From NCBI GenBank assembly GCA_940671915.1, contig CALNVZ010002974.1, positions 39,569,394 through 39,633,393 on the forward strand: a DNA stretch of 64,000 bases, given 5' to 3'. Source of the stretch: Paracentrotus lividus. Taxonomy: Eukaryota > Echinodermata > Echinoidea > Camarodonta > Echinidae. Shown here piece after piece: positions 12,590 to 24,600 of this stretch. The position numbers and the translations under genes are program-made. Position 1 is the first letter of the stretch. Each line of letters starts with the position of its first letter. The notes under the pieces are model-generated. The model saw only the letters and a program-made list of their open reading frames with translations, was not told where the DNA came from and made no database searches.

Positions 12590-13436
12590 TGCTCATCCGG
12601 CATCAGGCAAGGAAATTAACGCAATATTTTAAATTTTTGCCCAGTTGACACTGTCAATTGAATGAAAAAAAAAAAAAAAAAAAACACTTGTTTTGTTTTT
12701 TTGTTTTTTTGTTTTTTTAATAGTAGAAGTTTTGTATCCCATACCTCGTGCTATCATAAAGCAAACGGAATTGAAATTGATCAACAATTGATTTTTTTTT
12801 ATTTTTATTTATTTTTTTTTTTTTGGGGGGGGGGAAATGCGCATATATTAGCCTACATAATGAGTTTCAAAATTTTATGTATAAGCTTTTCCCCATCTTG
12901 TGTTATCATATTAAGGAAAGGAAATTGGAATTGATCGAAAAGATGAAGGAGAAGAAGCATTTTTTGTGATTTTTGAATAAATTTCACATAAATTAGGATC
13001 AATAGTTTTCTTGTAAAAATTTCAAAATTCTGTGTATAGGTTGGTGAACCTCATGTACTCTACCAGATGAAAAAGCAAAAAAAAAAAAACAAAACAAAAC
13101 AAAACAAAATCAAAATCGGTAAACAAATAAAGAAGAAGATGCATTTTGGTGGAATTTGAAAAGTGCGCATAATTAGCATATTTAATGAGTTTCAAAATTC
13201 TGTGTAGAAGATTTGAATCCTTCACTAGTGCTATCATATAAAGCAAACAGAATTGAAATCGGACAAGACATGAAGAAGAAGAAACATTTTAAAATTGTGG
13301 ACGACGACAGATAACAGACGACAAACGATGGACGACAGACGACGGACGACAGACGACGGACGACAGACGACGGACGACAGACGACGGACGACGGACGACG
13401 ACTTACCGACATAAGCTCATTTGGCCGGATGAGCTA
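12590..13436. mobile_element. Non-autonomous element with GCTCATCCGGC inverted ends and a GACGACGGAC minisatellite
   Basis: Left end GCTCATCCGGCATC, right end GGCCGGATGAGC. The interior repeats diverged segments (ATAATGAGTTTCAAAATT...TGTATA/G and AAAGCAAAC(G/A)GAATTGAAAT). At 13300-13402 it carries a tandem array of 10-20-bp GACGACGGAC-type units. A wide family of elements with such a minisatellite next to a TAAGCTCATTTGGCC end is known from marine invertebrates; identity here is inferred from that likeness. Confidence 0.65.
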
Positions 13437-14580
13437 AAATTGATGTACCAAACTTCCATTTTGCCCTCCCTCCATCCCTCTCTCAAGAAATCATGGACCC
13501 AAAAGGTTTAGATGTAAACACATGCTATTCTTTTGAAAGCCAGGCAAAGCATTTCGGTAAGGCAACACCAAAAAAAAAAAAAAAAAAAAAAAAATTTCGA
13601 TGTCAAGTGTCATGTAATTTCCGGTATGTACTGAATATTTCTCATCTATCAATCAATAACAAACATATTTACTGGTATATACATGTAGCATAATTATGTA
13701 TTTTTGCACTATTACCGGTTTCTGCCTGACATTCATAACACATACCAATGCGACCTAACCACATTTGTTGGATGTTGCAAATTATGATATTTACGTTTAT
13801 AGAAATTATTGTGGCAATATTCTATGCAACTAAAATATTCATGATGGTCATATGCACTTTTATTATATATAAACTTTACATGAATAAAGTTCTTGTCTTT
13901 TATTGTACGATAGTATCACCGTTCAAGTACTACAATTAAGGCCTGCGTGGTATGATATATTTAGTCCATCATTTTGCATTTTGCAGACGAAAGCAATTTT
14001 GGGGTATGATGATGATGATGAAGGTATAAACAAGATTGCTGTAAGAAGAAAAGTCGGTCTTTTAGAAAATAATTAGACCAGATATATAACACCATTAACA
14101 AACTACTCAATCTAATTATCGGCATTGCTGACCTTTGTTAAGATAATGACAGGTGCTGAATATTAGGATAAAGTGATACATGATTTTATAATGGAATATA
14201 TATATAGATTCGAGGCTGTTGTTCGCCTTGGTTTAATATTTGGCACTTTGACAGTTGTAAACTCTGTCGGCTTCGTGTTTACAAGTTCATTCACATGCAA
14301 TGCAAATAAATTAATTCATTTGAATAATAATGACTATTGCTCTGACATTGATTATATTGAAGTACAAAATGAGGAGGCGGATTCTAAACAAGACTGCTTC
14401 CTTGAAACAAGGCAAATGACCTTCCCCCCCCCCCCAAAAAAAAAATAAATAAATAATAAATAAATAAATAAAAAAGAAAAAAATGAATTATTATTTTTTT
14501 TTTTTTTAAATAGCACAACAGATATAATATTTTACAGAATGAGAAAAAGTTATTGATTTCCCCTAATATAGAAAAAGCCT
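13436..14580. other. Gene-free sequence with poly-A and short ORFs
   Basis: Holds poly-A tracts at 13570 and 14436-14480 and an ATGATGATG run near 14006. The small ORFs at 13748 and 14173 encode hydrophobic or mixed peptides with no recognisable family. Nothing else is supported. Confidence 0.4.
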
Positions 14581-14950
14581 AAAAGTGAGAGCGAACTGAC
14601 CAGCACTCTCATTGACTGTGTGTTATAAAGAGCTAGTCTTATATACCCTTTGAGGGAACTAAGTTAATATTAGAGTGACTGAAATAACCCTTAATTCCAT
14701 TTATATCAAGGAAACTAAAATGTTTTGATGGGAAAACTACTTGTTTTGCATTTTGTTAGCATTATCATTTGGGCATCAATGTATTGAGTTGTGAGTTAGT
14801 GTGTTATCATTCAAGTGGGCCTTTATCATAAGACTGCACTGCTCAGGATGTTGCATTATGGGTTAGGAATCGGGGCAGAATTTAGCAGTTGAGGACTTGA
14901 GGTGGTGCTATAGAAGGCTGGTCGTTCGTATTAGCTTTAAAGTAAATACG
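14580..14950 (+). mobile_element. Interspersed repeat family copy (CTCATTGACTGTGTGTTATAA), copy 1
   Basis: Matches 22665-23035 in the same orientation: GAGCGAACTGA, ACTCTCATTGACTGTGTGTTATAAA, TTGATGGGAAAA, TTGCATTATGGGTT, GAGGACTTGAG and the final GCTTTAAA. A truncated reverse-complement copy is at 4215-4412. Confidence 0.7.
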
Positions 14951-15598
14951 ATTTAGCTGCACAAATCGAATGTGCATCTTATGAAAGAATATAATACATT
15001 CTATAGGGTTACCATTTGAAAGAAGTTACGTATTCAGAGAGTCTCGAATGACAAGATAAGTCTTCTTGTCATTGTGACCAGCATGAAATACACATTATTA
15101 TCTATATACTAAATAGAGTAGTGGAATGTCTAACGGTTATATGCAAATTACGTTCTCTTTCTCTCTATTTTAATAGCGACAATCGTAGAAGAGAGAGAGA
15201 AAATAAGAGGGAGATGTAGTTTTATAAAAATGGGGGTGGAGGGACGAAAAGGCATCTGAATTATTTCCAATTACTGCACAGTGTTATTACTGCAAGCCTT
15301 GCGTTATTCATTGGCTTACTCTTTTCCTTATGGGTGGTATCTCACTTCGCGAAAACTATTTTGAAAACAACTTTGAGCCGGATTTCGGAGACGTCTCGGA
15401 GACGTCTCCGAGACGTTTCATGAATCGCGGAAACTACTTTGAGACGGTTCTTTGAAACTGCTTTGAAACATTTTTTGAAAATTGTCCCGGAGACGTCTCA
15501 GAGACGTCTCCTAGCTAAGTTTCGGAGACGTATTACTTTTTTCCATCGCGGAGACGTCTCCGCGAAGTGAGATACCTCCCTATATGATATATATATAT

Positions 15599-15641
<43 letters not shown>

Positions 15642-18600
15642 TTTTTTCACATTCCTTATGTATTTGTTGTTGTGTTTCTCCCTCGTGCTCTTTGTCTGTT
15701 ATTTCTCTGAATAGACATTAATCTACTTTCCGAATCTCATTTGAGATCGAATGTTTCATTGTTAAATAGGCAATGTTTTATACCATTCAACATGTTCAAA
15801 TGAAAATAGAAATTCAAAGAGAAAGAGAAATAGAAATCTCCTGAGAGATTCAAATATATAAAAAAGAAAGAAAAAACTTTTAACGAGGATGAAAATTAAC
15901 TTTGATGGAGTATGTATTGACCATTTTCTGTGTGTAAATAAAACTGATCCTTTGAGCCATGCATGAGTAACCCTTGAATTGAGGAAACATCGTCACTTTT
16001 CAAAAGTTACATTTGACAATAAAAATTTAGTTTTTTTTTTTTTTTTTTTTTTGGGGGGGGGTCTAAAGATGGATGATTAAACATTCACTCCAGATACATA
16101 AACGACTCGTTTTACTCTTAAAAAAAATATACAATTTTGCCTCAAATGTATGCTCACTCATGCATAATCTGACGGATCTATTTCATTTAATTAGAAGTTA
16201 GTCAATAAGTATAGAAACGATTCTTCAAATATTTTGTTCAAAACATTTTCGTTAAAAAGTTACACTATTTTATAAAAATCTAATTTCGGAGAAAACGTAC
16301 TAAAGTTTGCTGCCTCAAGACCCTATAAAATAAAAAAGAAGCAGTGGAGGAAATAGCCCTTCATACAAAATATGATTTGCACTCTCAGATGATGATGATA
16401 TATCTATATTACTACTAAATGCATTGTTCAAAGGATTTGGCACAAGGCCAGACCCATTCAATCATACTACGAGGCACATAATGCATTCTTTCAACTGTTT
16501 CATGTTTACGACAGGTTGGAAATACGAAGTACTCAATCATTAATGTAGGCTATGTCATCTAAAGCGATATCACCTTCAGAAATATACCCCTCTTTCTGAG
16601 AAAGAAAGAAAGAAAGAAAAGAAGAAAGAAAAGCAAAGAAAGAAAGAAAAAAAAAAAAAAAAAAAAAAGGGTAAACCAGAATGATCCAACGACATTTGCT
16701 CTGGTGATTGTTGCTGTTTTTTTTTGTTATTGACTAACATGTAAGGTTATGATAGGATTGTTAGGTTATGGTTTGAGTTACGGGTGAAATCCAACGTCCT
16801 TCGTAAAATACCGCAGTAAAACCGAAATCTGCGGACCAATATCGCACAAACAATAAACTACACTTTACGTTATAATAATAAGCATTTCTGATGAAATTGT
16901 GGAAAGGGTAAGGACGGCGGAGAAACGGCGTACTGGCACAATCAGAATACTACAAAAGGCCCTGAAGAGGCATTTCCTTTTTAATTTTAACCAAATATTT
17001 ATATCCTTTTCTTTAATCATGGAGATCATACTAATTCACTTTCATACAGATGATAATCAGATAATAAGAACAATTAAAAGAATATCGAAAATACACCCCC
17101 ACAACGGTAGATGGAGTAATGTATTTTATATTCTTCTTATCTCTCTTTTCTCTCTCAATTGAATTGTTGGGTTTTTCCCCTACAAATATTGTTATTAATC
17201 AGTTGTCCGTGTCGTTAGACGAATAACATCGTGATGAAAAGAAAGTACCAACACATACTTGGCGTAATGGTGGTGGGTGTGTGTGGGGGGGGGGGGGGGT
17301 GCTTATGGAAGGTGAATCCCCAAATTTTCACGTTTCAATCAATGATTGAAGATTTTTATGTTACCACAAAAATGACATAGTAGCAACACATTTGCATTCC
17401 GCTTATTTAATTTTTTTTTTAAAAAAAAAAAAAAAACAACAAAATAACAGAATGTTTTTTTCTCATGACGAATGGTATCGTTGTGGTATGGTCCCTAACA
17501 TAATATTATTTTCAAATCTTTTCGGTCAATTGCATGAAGTATTATCGTGTTTTTGGTATTTAAAAATCTTACACTAACCAATCTTTATCGGCTTGGCTGT
17601 GACACCCTCTCTGTTTATATCATCAGCGAGAAGGAAAAAAAAACAAAAACAACAACAACAACAAACAACAACAAATATCAAATGAAATTAAAAATTCACA
17701 GGACTTTTTCCGGCGAGTCAGTCGAACATACACAGTTGTAACTGTCAGGTGGCTACTATAATAGTCTATTATTATTTGACAAATTCTTGATTCCATGTAA
17801 TCTTAATAATCTAATCTTGGATAAAAGTGGATTTAAAATGTCCTTACAGTGTTCTGGGGTTCCTCCTTTTCCAATAAATGTCGATGAAATAAAATATATG
17901 AAGTCATAAGTCACCGCACCTTTTCATGCACACAGCAGATCTAGAGGGGCGATGTTTATTATTGATAAGAGAGAGGGTGTTGCACAAGTCTTATGGTATA
18001 TTCTTGCATTCCGAGTTGGATGGGTCCACAAGCATAGAACTACAATATTTATGTCCAAGAAGCATTGGATTTTACCCTATTCTGACTGGAGGGGGAGGGT
18101 CAATTTGACCGCCCCTGTGAGGTTAGGTGTTAAAATTTTTGGGCCTTCGGTCGTCAAAAGGTAACCATATAATACTACTACCTATAGGGGTGGGAGGTCG
18201 CTCGATCGCCCGAAGAAATTGGCAAGCAAGCCCCCCCCCAAAAAAAAGTATAAATTAATAAAACAAAATAAAAAGGTCCTTGTTCAAAAGGAATGCATTT
18301 CTCTATTTTTCTTCCAATTCTTATGGGGATGCCCGCCCTCCACCCCCTAGATACAATTTACGCACCTGCAATATTGTTTACTATGATATTTAGGAACTTT
18401 TCACCCCCCCCCCCAAAAAAGAGCTTCATAACTATATAACTGTTTTTAGTAAAAATATTAAGGAATATAATAAATAGGCATCTAATTGCATAAATTATAA
18501 TAAATTAATAGATTGAACTGATTTTTTTCCACAAAAAAAAAAAAAAATATCAAAGGTACCTTTGCATGCTGAGCGACGTTTGTGCAAAATTTCAGAGATA

Positions 18601-18645
18601 ACAAGTGGGGTCAAATTACCCCTCCCCCCCCCCCAGTCAAAATTT
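14738..18645 (-). repeat. Right arm of inverted repeat 1
   Basis: Reverse-complement partner of 1-4412, about 0.5 kb shorter because of many small deletions. Outermost matching bases are near 18600-18640 (GTGGGGTCAAATT against the window start). The inner end lies within a repeat-family copy at 14580-14950 that is truncated in the other arm. Confidence 0.8.
15336..15576. mobile_element. GAGACGTCTC-rich palindromic MITE, copy 2
   Basis: Begins GGTATCTCACTTCGCGAAA and ends CGCGAAGTGAGATACC. Lies in the right arm at the position matching copy 1. Several tandem CGGAGACGTCTC units are visible, and the internal sequence is itself partly palindromic. Confidence 0.78.
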
Positions 18646-19060
18646 CCTTCTCCAAAATCCAGTCAGTTTGGAGGGATTTCAAGGCTATAAAAAAGAAGAA
18701 AAAAAAAAAGAGAGAGAGAACCCCCCCCCTTCCCCCAGATCTGCATCCCCAAGCATTTCTCATGGGTCCAATGTCTACTATATAGATCATAATTACACAG
18801 ATGAATAAAAGCAAATGCTAAATAAATTTTTGAGCAATGTTTCTTTCTTTTATTTACAGTTTTGGGTGTATCATAATCATATCTTCCTTTACATACATGT
18901 ATTTACATCTCAGAATTACAAAATACAAAACTAATTCTAAAACCGAATTCAAGGAAACATGAGGAAACCTTGACTTTTGACCTTCACATCATACAGTGCC
19001 AGGAATACTGATACTGGGTGGAGTTGGTTTCTAATTAACAACAAGTGAGTCGGGGATATA
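18645..19060. other. Gene-free sequence
   Basis: Contains a purine-rich tract near 18690-18725 and a minus-strand AATAAA at 18849-18854 that could end the DLGAP5-like 3' UTR, though this cannot be shown from sequence alone. Confidence 0.35.
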
Positions 19061-19063
19061 GAC

Positions 19064-19266
19064 TACTGTATAAGCCAATATTTTCGTGTACAGATAGTTT
19101 CGTGATTTGTACTAGTTTAGGAAATTCGCGAGTTGATAATTTCACGTTTTTAGTGACGTTTTCATTACTATAAATAGACTTATGTTGAAGTAGAAATTTT
19201 CGTGAAGATCGATTCGCGAAATTCGCTTAAAATAAGACCACTGCGAAAATTACCACTTATACAGTA
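19064..19266. mobile_element. Short MITE with TACTGTATAAG inverted ends
   Basis: Left TACTGTATAAGCCAATATTTTCG, right CGAAAATTACCACTTATACAGTA, about 200 bp. The interior has several CGCGA and TTTCGTG motifs in both orientations, giving a partly self-complementary strand. Non-coding. Confidence 0.72.
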
Positions 19267-19648
19267 ATTCATGGGTAGCTTGATCAGGGCATTAGTATAC
19301 CTGCTACAGGCTCAGTGCATCAGTTTCAAACAGAGTTTAAAAATAAAATGTATAGTGGTTCAGTGTTTGCATTTTATACTGATCTTTTAACATCCTAAAG
19401 GAGTTATAGGTAAAAGCATAACCTTATACATGTACTCACTGTGAACAATCAATTTTGCAGAACTTGAAATGATTTTTTTAAGGGTAAATATAATAATCTG
19501 GTGCTAGCTTCACTTAATTTAAAAGATATTATAAATCATAAGTGGTTAAACATTTGTTACACTAAATATTAAAACATACAAGACATTGTTTCTTACAAAT
19601 ACATTGCATTTAAAATATCACAAGTACATGTCACCACCCACTGATGTA

Positions 19649-20106
19649 TTAAAGGTAGTATCAGCCTTTTTCACAAATTGCGAAAACTAATGCAACTTGG
19701 CATAACTGTAGAATATGATCGACCTATACTGTCTATTCAATCTTACTGTCATAGGTAGCCTAGATCAGTAATATGAAACGAAAATCTGACTACCAATCTT
19801 GACCAGCTCTCCATCAACATCGTTGATATTACAGCGGGTGCGGCACGGACCGCACACAGCAATATACACACGGCGCATCAGCGTGCATTATTCTCTGCGC
19901 TAATGGTCAGCAGTTCGCACCGTACGGTATATTTTTCGAGGTTCGAAAAAATAGGAATGAATTTTGATAATCGCAATATAATGGCAAACATACACATTTG
20001 AGCTTAATCATGTTGTGGGATGATATAGTCATTGGTATACTACTATATCCTCTCAAAAACTAGAAATTTAATATTTTTGCCTGCAAAAGGCTGACACTAC
20101 CTTTAA
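19649..20106. mobile_element. MITE with AAGGTAGTRTCAGCC inverted ends and TTAA flanks
   Basis: Left TTAAAGGTAGTATCAGCC and right GGCTGACACTACCTTTAA, 458 bp. TTAA at both outer edges fits a TTAA target-site duplication of piggyBac-type transposases, although TTAA could instead be part of the terminal repeat. Interior is non-coding. Confidence 0.72.
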
Positions 20107-20718
20107 TCATGATATGATTTTTCCCTAAAAACAGTTATATTCTTTATATTTCTGTATACCTAAAAGTTAAAATATTTTGATGATATATAGTACATACAGT
20201 CCACTCCAATTGTAGCAGGGTGCTCAGGACCAAATTTGCACAAATGGGGAATCAGGAGAATTGTCTTGTTAAAACAAAATGGCATAGTATCTGTGTTTGT
20301 TATAATGAGATCAGACTGTAGTACAGCCACAGTACAGAACCACATGTATACCTCACCTTAACTTCTACAAGTTACCATATGCAACAATTGATATCACCTT
20401 TAGAAATCCTGGCATTTCAAACATTGCACATTATTATAGTGTTATAAAAATGATGCATATTATTATTATCATTATTTGATACACGAGGAACAAATCTATA
20501 TCACAATCATTGGATTTTCTTTAAATGTAATAGGGACCAACAATGACATTTTAAAATCAACAACCATTTTTAATTAAGGAAGAGGGGGTGGGGGCGTGAT
20601 TAACTCTCTGTCTCAAGAAAATATTCAATTCAAATTAGCATGTGTCCTCATTATGAAAAATATCCCTACAGACTTGTATGCAACAGCCATAAGGACACAT
20701 TACAGACCAGTGCCCTTT

Positions 20719-20925
20719 AACACAAAGACTTACGATTTATTTTTTTTCTCGGTAGCCTCATTTGGAAACCAGGTAGTCATGGATTAGGATTTGGATATGA
20801 TTAAGAGTAGGGTTAGGGCTAGGGTTAGGATTAATATCATCAACTTTGAAGCATCCTGTCCATGATAAGGCTACCACAAAAAAAAAATCAATCGTATCTT
20901 TTTATCAATCGTAAGTCTTTGTGTT
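20719..20925. mobile_element. MITE with perfect 19-bp AACACAAAGACTTACGATT inverted ends
   Basis: The left end and the reverse complement of the right end (AATCGTAAGTCTTTGTGTT) agree over 19 bases; 207 bp in total. A second inverted pair, GGTAGCCT and AAGGCTACC, lies inside. The centre holds three telomere-like GGGTTAGG motifs. Confidence 0.75.
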
Positions 20926-21253
20926 ACATCCCACTGGTCACATTAACCTAGGAATGTGAAGACAAGAGGTGAGAGACATCTCTCAGTCTAAGAAATAAAA
21001 ATATATTCATGATCCTACTCTTACCATTTTGACCACAAAGTCCTCTATACAGACTCACATATGTTTTGTTCTACCATGAGAAGGTCATGTAATACAGCTA
21101 GGATGGTGTTAATGATGGAGGGGGGGGGGGGTATGGACAATTATCAGTCTCCGAAGATTCATTCATTACTGTGGGTGTCTCTCTTACAAACCCTAATTAC
21201 CCTCAGACATATCGTACGATTGCTATTCTGGAAACATAGTATCTGTCCTGTAA

Positions 21254-21590
21254 TCACATGATCACAATGGTCCCTTGAATATCACATGACTGAGTATAGC
21301 CAGTGGCCATGTGATCATTCAGTGCTATGAGATAAGATCCTGGCCTCTCTCTGGGTTAGCCTTGGTCACATGATCTCAATAGTCCTATCTGGTCACATGA
21401 CTGATCATAGCAGGTGGCCCTGGAATCATTCAGTCCCATGATATGAGATCCTGGCCTCTCTCTGGGGTAGCCTTAGTCACATGATCTCAATACTATAGTC
21501 CTATCTGGTCACATGACTGATCATAGCGGGTGGCCCTGGGATCATTCAGTCCCATGATATGAGATCCTGGCCTCTCTCTGGGGTAGCTTT
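21254..21590 (-). repeat. Three tandem units of about 112 bp overlapping the end of the DLGAP5-like coding region
   Basis: Units start with TCACATGAT at about 21254, 21366 and 21477 and each ends in GATCCTGGCCTCTCTCTGGG(T/G)TAGC. On the minus strand the unit nearest the gene contains the last codons and the TGA stop; the two further units repeat that sequence within the 3' UTR, where it is no longer translated. Confidence 0.8.
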
Positions 21591-21641
21591 CTCCGGAGTG
21601 AAGAGAGATGCTGCCTGGCTCAACCCAAAGCCCATGGAACT
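21546..21641 (-). CDS. DLGAP5: DLGAP5-like terminal coding exon 15, residues 784-814 and stop
   Basis: Encodes SSMGFGLSQAASLFTPEKAT, then PERGQDLISWD and TGA at 21546-21548. Acceptor TGTCACAG. Immediately downstream, 3' of the stop, the last codons are repeated in two further tandem copies. The polyadenylation site is not certain: minus-strand AATAAA hexamers occur at 20736-20741 (inside a MITE) and 18849-18854. Confidence 0.83.
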   Translation of the reverse strand, partial: SSMGFGLSQAASLFTPEKATPERGQDLISWD

Positions 21642-24600
21642 CTGTGACAAAACAAGCAGTATTGAAATATATTTAATCAGTTGGAAAATATTGCCCAAAT
21701 GACCAGAAATTAAAAAAATATATACTGATGTGAGTATCATGCTATAAATGACAAATGCATATGCACAATGTGTATGCCTCTGCACACAACATCTGTGATT
21801 TCAGAAATTGACCTCTTCGGCCTTTGATCTAACTTAATGAATTTGAATAACCAATCAGGTCGCTTTCCTCTAATCGAGATTGAAGTACATGGCTCAACTG
21901 ATTCTTCATACAGGGTTCTCAGCATTTCAAGAAAACAAAATTCCCTGATAATTATTTCAATCATTTCCAGTTTCATGTGTTTTCTTTGTTGTCGTCGTGA
22001 ACTATTTGCAGTATAAAACACTAGTCTGACTGACTACCGAACTTTTGATTTTGGGGCCAATCAAAATTCCCTGATTTAGAAGCATTATTATCAAATTCCC
22101 TGACTTTTCCCTGACTGGAAAAAGTAAAATAATTTTCCCTGATATCCCTGATGTGCTGGGAACCCTGTCATATAATATTGTGAGAACAAGAGCAGAACAG
22201 ATGGACGACCCGAAAACAAGATGCCTACGGGCACATCCATGCATAGGCAAAAAGTATTTATGTAAGATAATGTATAAAACAATATATACATTGTATCCTA
22301 TCCTTTTATTTCAAAGAAAATGTGTCCTCTCATAGATATGTGTCATTAGGTCTTACCTTCCTGGTCTTTCTTGTGATTGGGCTGCAGAGATTGGTTGCTG
22401 GACTAGCAAGGAGTTTGGCCCTCTTCTGTAGGGCTGGACTACACAGCGAAGATCCGGGACTTGCCATGTGATTGGTCCTCTTTTGAAGGGCTGGACTACA
22501 CATAGTAGATGCTGGACTTGCTAGGAGGTTCATCTTCTGTAGAGCAGGACTGCATGTAGTGGTTGCTGGACTCGCCATGATGTTGGTTCTGTTTTGAAGG
22601 GCTTGACGGCTTAGACCATCTGCAATGTTCACACAAAAAAAACTTCATAATCAGTTGTGTTCTTACTTTAAAGTCAGAGCAAACTGATCAAAACTCTCAT
22701 TGACTGTGTGTTATAAATAGCTAGTCTTAAAATATACCTTTTGGGATAACTATCAAATAATAAAGGATATTAAATTAGCCTATGACCTTATTTCTATAGG
22801 GAGGTTAAAATGTCTTGATGGGAAAAGTGCATGGTTTGCTACTTAGTAACATTATCATTGCAGTATGAATGTTTTGAGCCGTGAATTAATGAGTTATTAT
22901 TCAAGTGGGTTTATATTATAAGACTACACTGCTCAGAATGTTGCATTATGGGTTTGGAATTAGGGCAGATTTTAGTAATTGAGGACTTGAGATGGTGAAT
23001 TGCAAGGCTGCTGGTTCATATTGGCTTTAAAAAATCCCTTTCATTTCCTATCACGACATGAAACACAATGTTTTAGAGTTTTTGAAGCCATATAGTACAT
23101 CACAAAGGAATTTTTTTTAATCTTCTGTCCGGAGAAAGAAAATCTCAATTTATATCAGTGTCCGATTTTAGGATTTGAAAAATATATACATTGTATTTTC
23201 GCCTCACTGCACTCACATTTGCTGAACTAGCTGGACTAGCTTTACAAAAGGTAAATTCAACTCCCGCTATAATGAGGTGCTTGGGACAACAGGAGTAGAC
23301 TGTACAATCCTCTCCAATGATAACTGAAACACATGGATCAAACTAGAACTGAACTCAAATGAACTGAAGATAGATAATCTAACCTGGACGATGCTCTTTG
23401 GTCGTTGGTTTGACAGGAGTGGTCTTCCTAGCAGGACTCTCAACCTTGAAGAACCCTCCTTCAAAGACAACTTTCTCAGATTCTGAAATGATCTTACCTG
23501 GACGATGTTCCTTGGTGGTTGGTTTGACAGGAGTGGCCTTCCTAGCAGGACTCTCAACCTTGAAGAACCCTCCTTCAAAGACTACTTTCTCAGATTCTGC
23601 TTTTCTTGTTGCCTTAGCCTGCATTGCTGCCTTGGCTGCAAGTAGTCTTTCTCTTGCAGCAATACGCTTCGCAGCAGCATCTCCACCAGTAGGTTTCTTG
23701 ACAACAGGCTTCTTCTTCTGCAAAGGGGTTAGAAACATGCTTATTTTCTTTACCAGAATAGGAAATTTGAAGTTTTAGAAACAGACATCAAAACTGAAGT
23801 GGGAGTCAAAACTATTTATCCTTAAACTTTTAAGATGTTTCCATTGTCACATTAAGTCTGCCATAAATCACGATAAGGCATTCGCTAATATGACACATGT
23901 CTATCTTCCCAGGATATAAATAACAACATCAGAACAAACACCAAGGAAGAGACATAATCTGAAATTGTTTCATTAAAAAAAAATTCTTTTAATAAAAAAC
24001 AAAAGAGAGAATAGTTTCGAGAATTACAATCCTTATTATTTTTCACATGTGCCAGGAGTGTCAATTCTGACAGACATGGCGCAGTATAAATGTTCAATTT
24101 TATTATTATTATTATTATTATTATTATATTCTCTATTATGAAACTTTCAGTTTCCTTCTCCAATATCAGTATTAAAAACACGATCATTGTAAATTGGCAG
24201 TTTTGGAACTGCATAAGACTAATAGACAGTACTTGATTAGTTTCATGCTCAATTCCCACTACTTATCTGTCTCTTCAAACTATTTAAGGGAAACAGAATG
24301 TAGGAATTGGCGGATGCTAGAGCAGATTAATTACCTTGATGATCTTGGCTTTAATCTTCTCCTCTTTTTGCCAGTTATTGGTCTGTAACTTCTCAAGTTC
24401 CTTGAATAATGCTTCCACATCCTCCACCTGTATACAGATCAAATAAAGTTCAATTATTAGTATCTTGACATTTGATAGCAAATGTGAAAAGGGATGGGAG
24501 CAAAGGAAATTTGAGGAAGCAAGAGGAAAATAGATAGAACAATATTTTTGTTTGTTTGAAAAGCTTAGTTTTTTACAGTCGCATCTTTCCGCTCCTTTAT

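Noticed and set aside
20812..20835. Telomere-like GGGTTAGGG motifs
   Set aside because: Only about three motifs, inside a MITE; not a telomeric tract.
23483..23497. Possible 15-base intron (GTAAG...TTTCAG) in DLGAP5-like exon 13
   Set aside because: Too short for spliceosomal removal and in frame, so it is read as coding.
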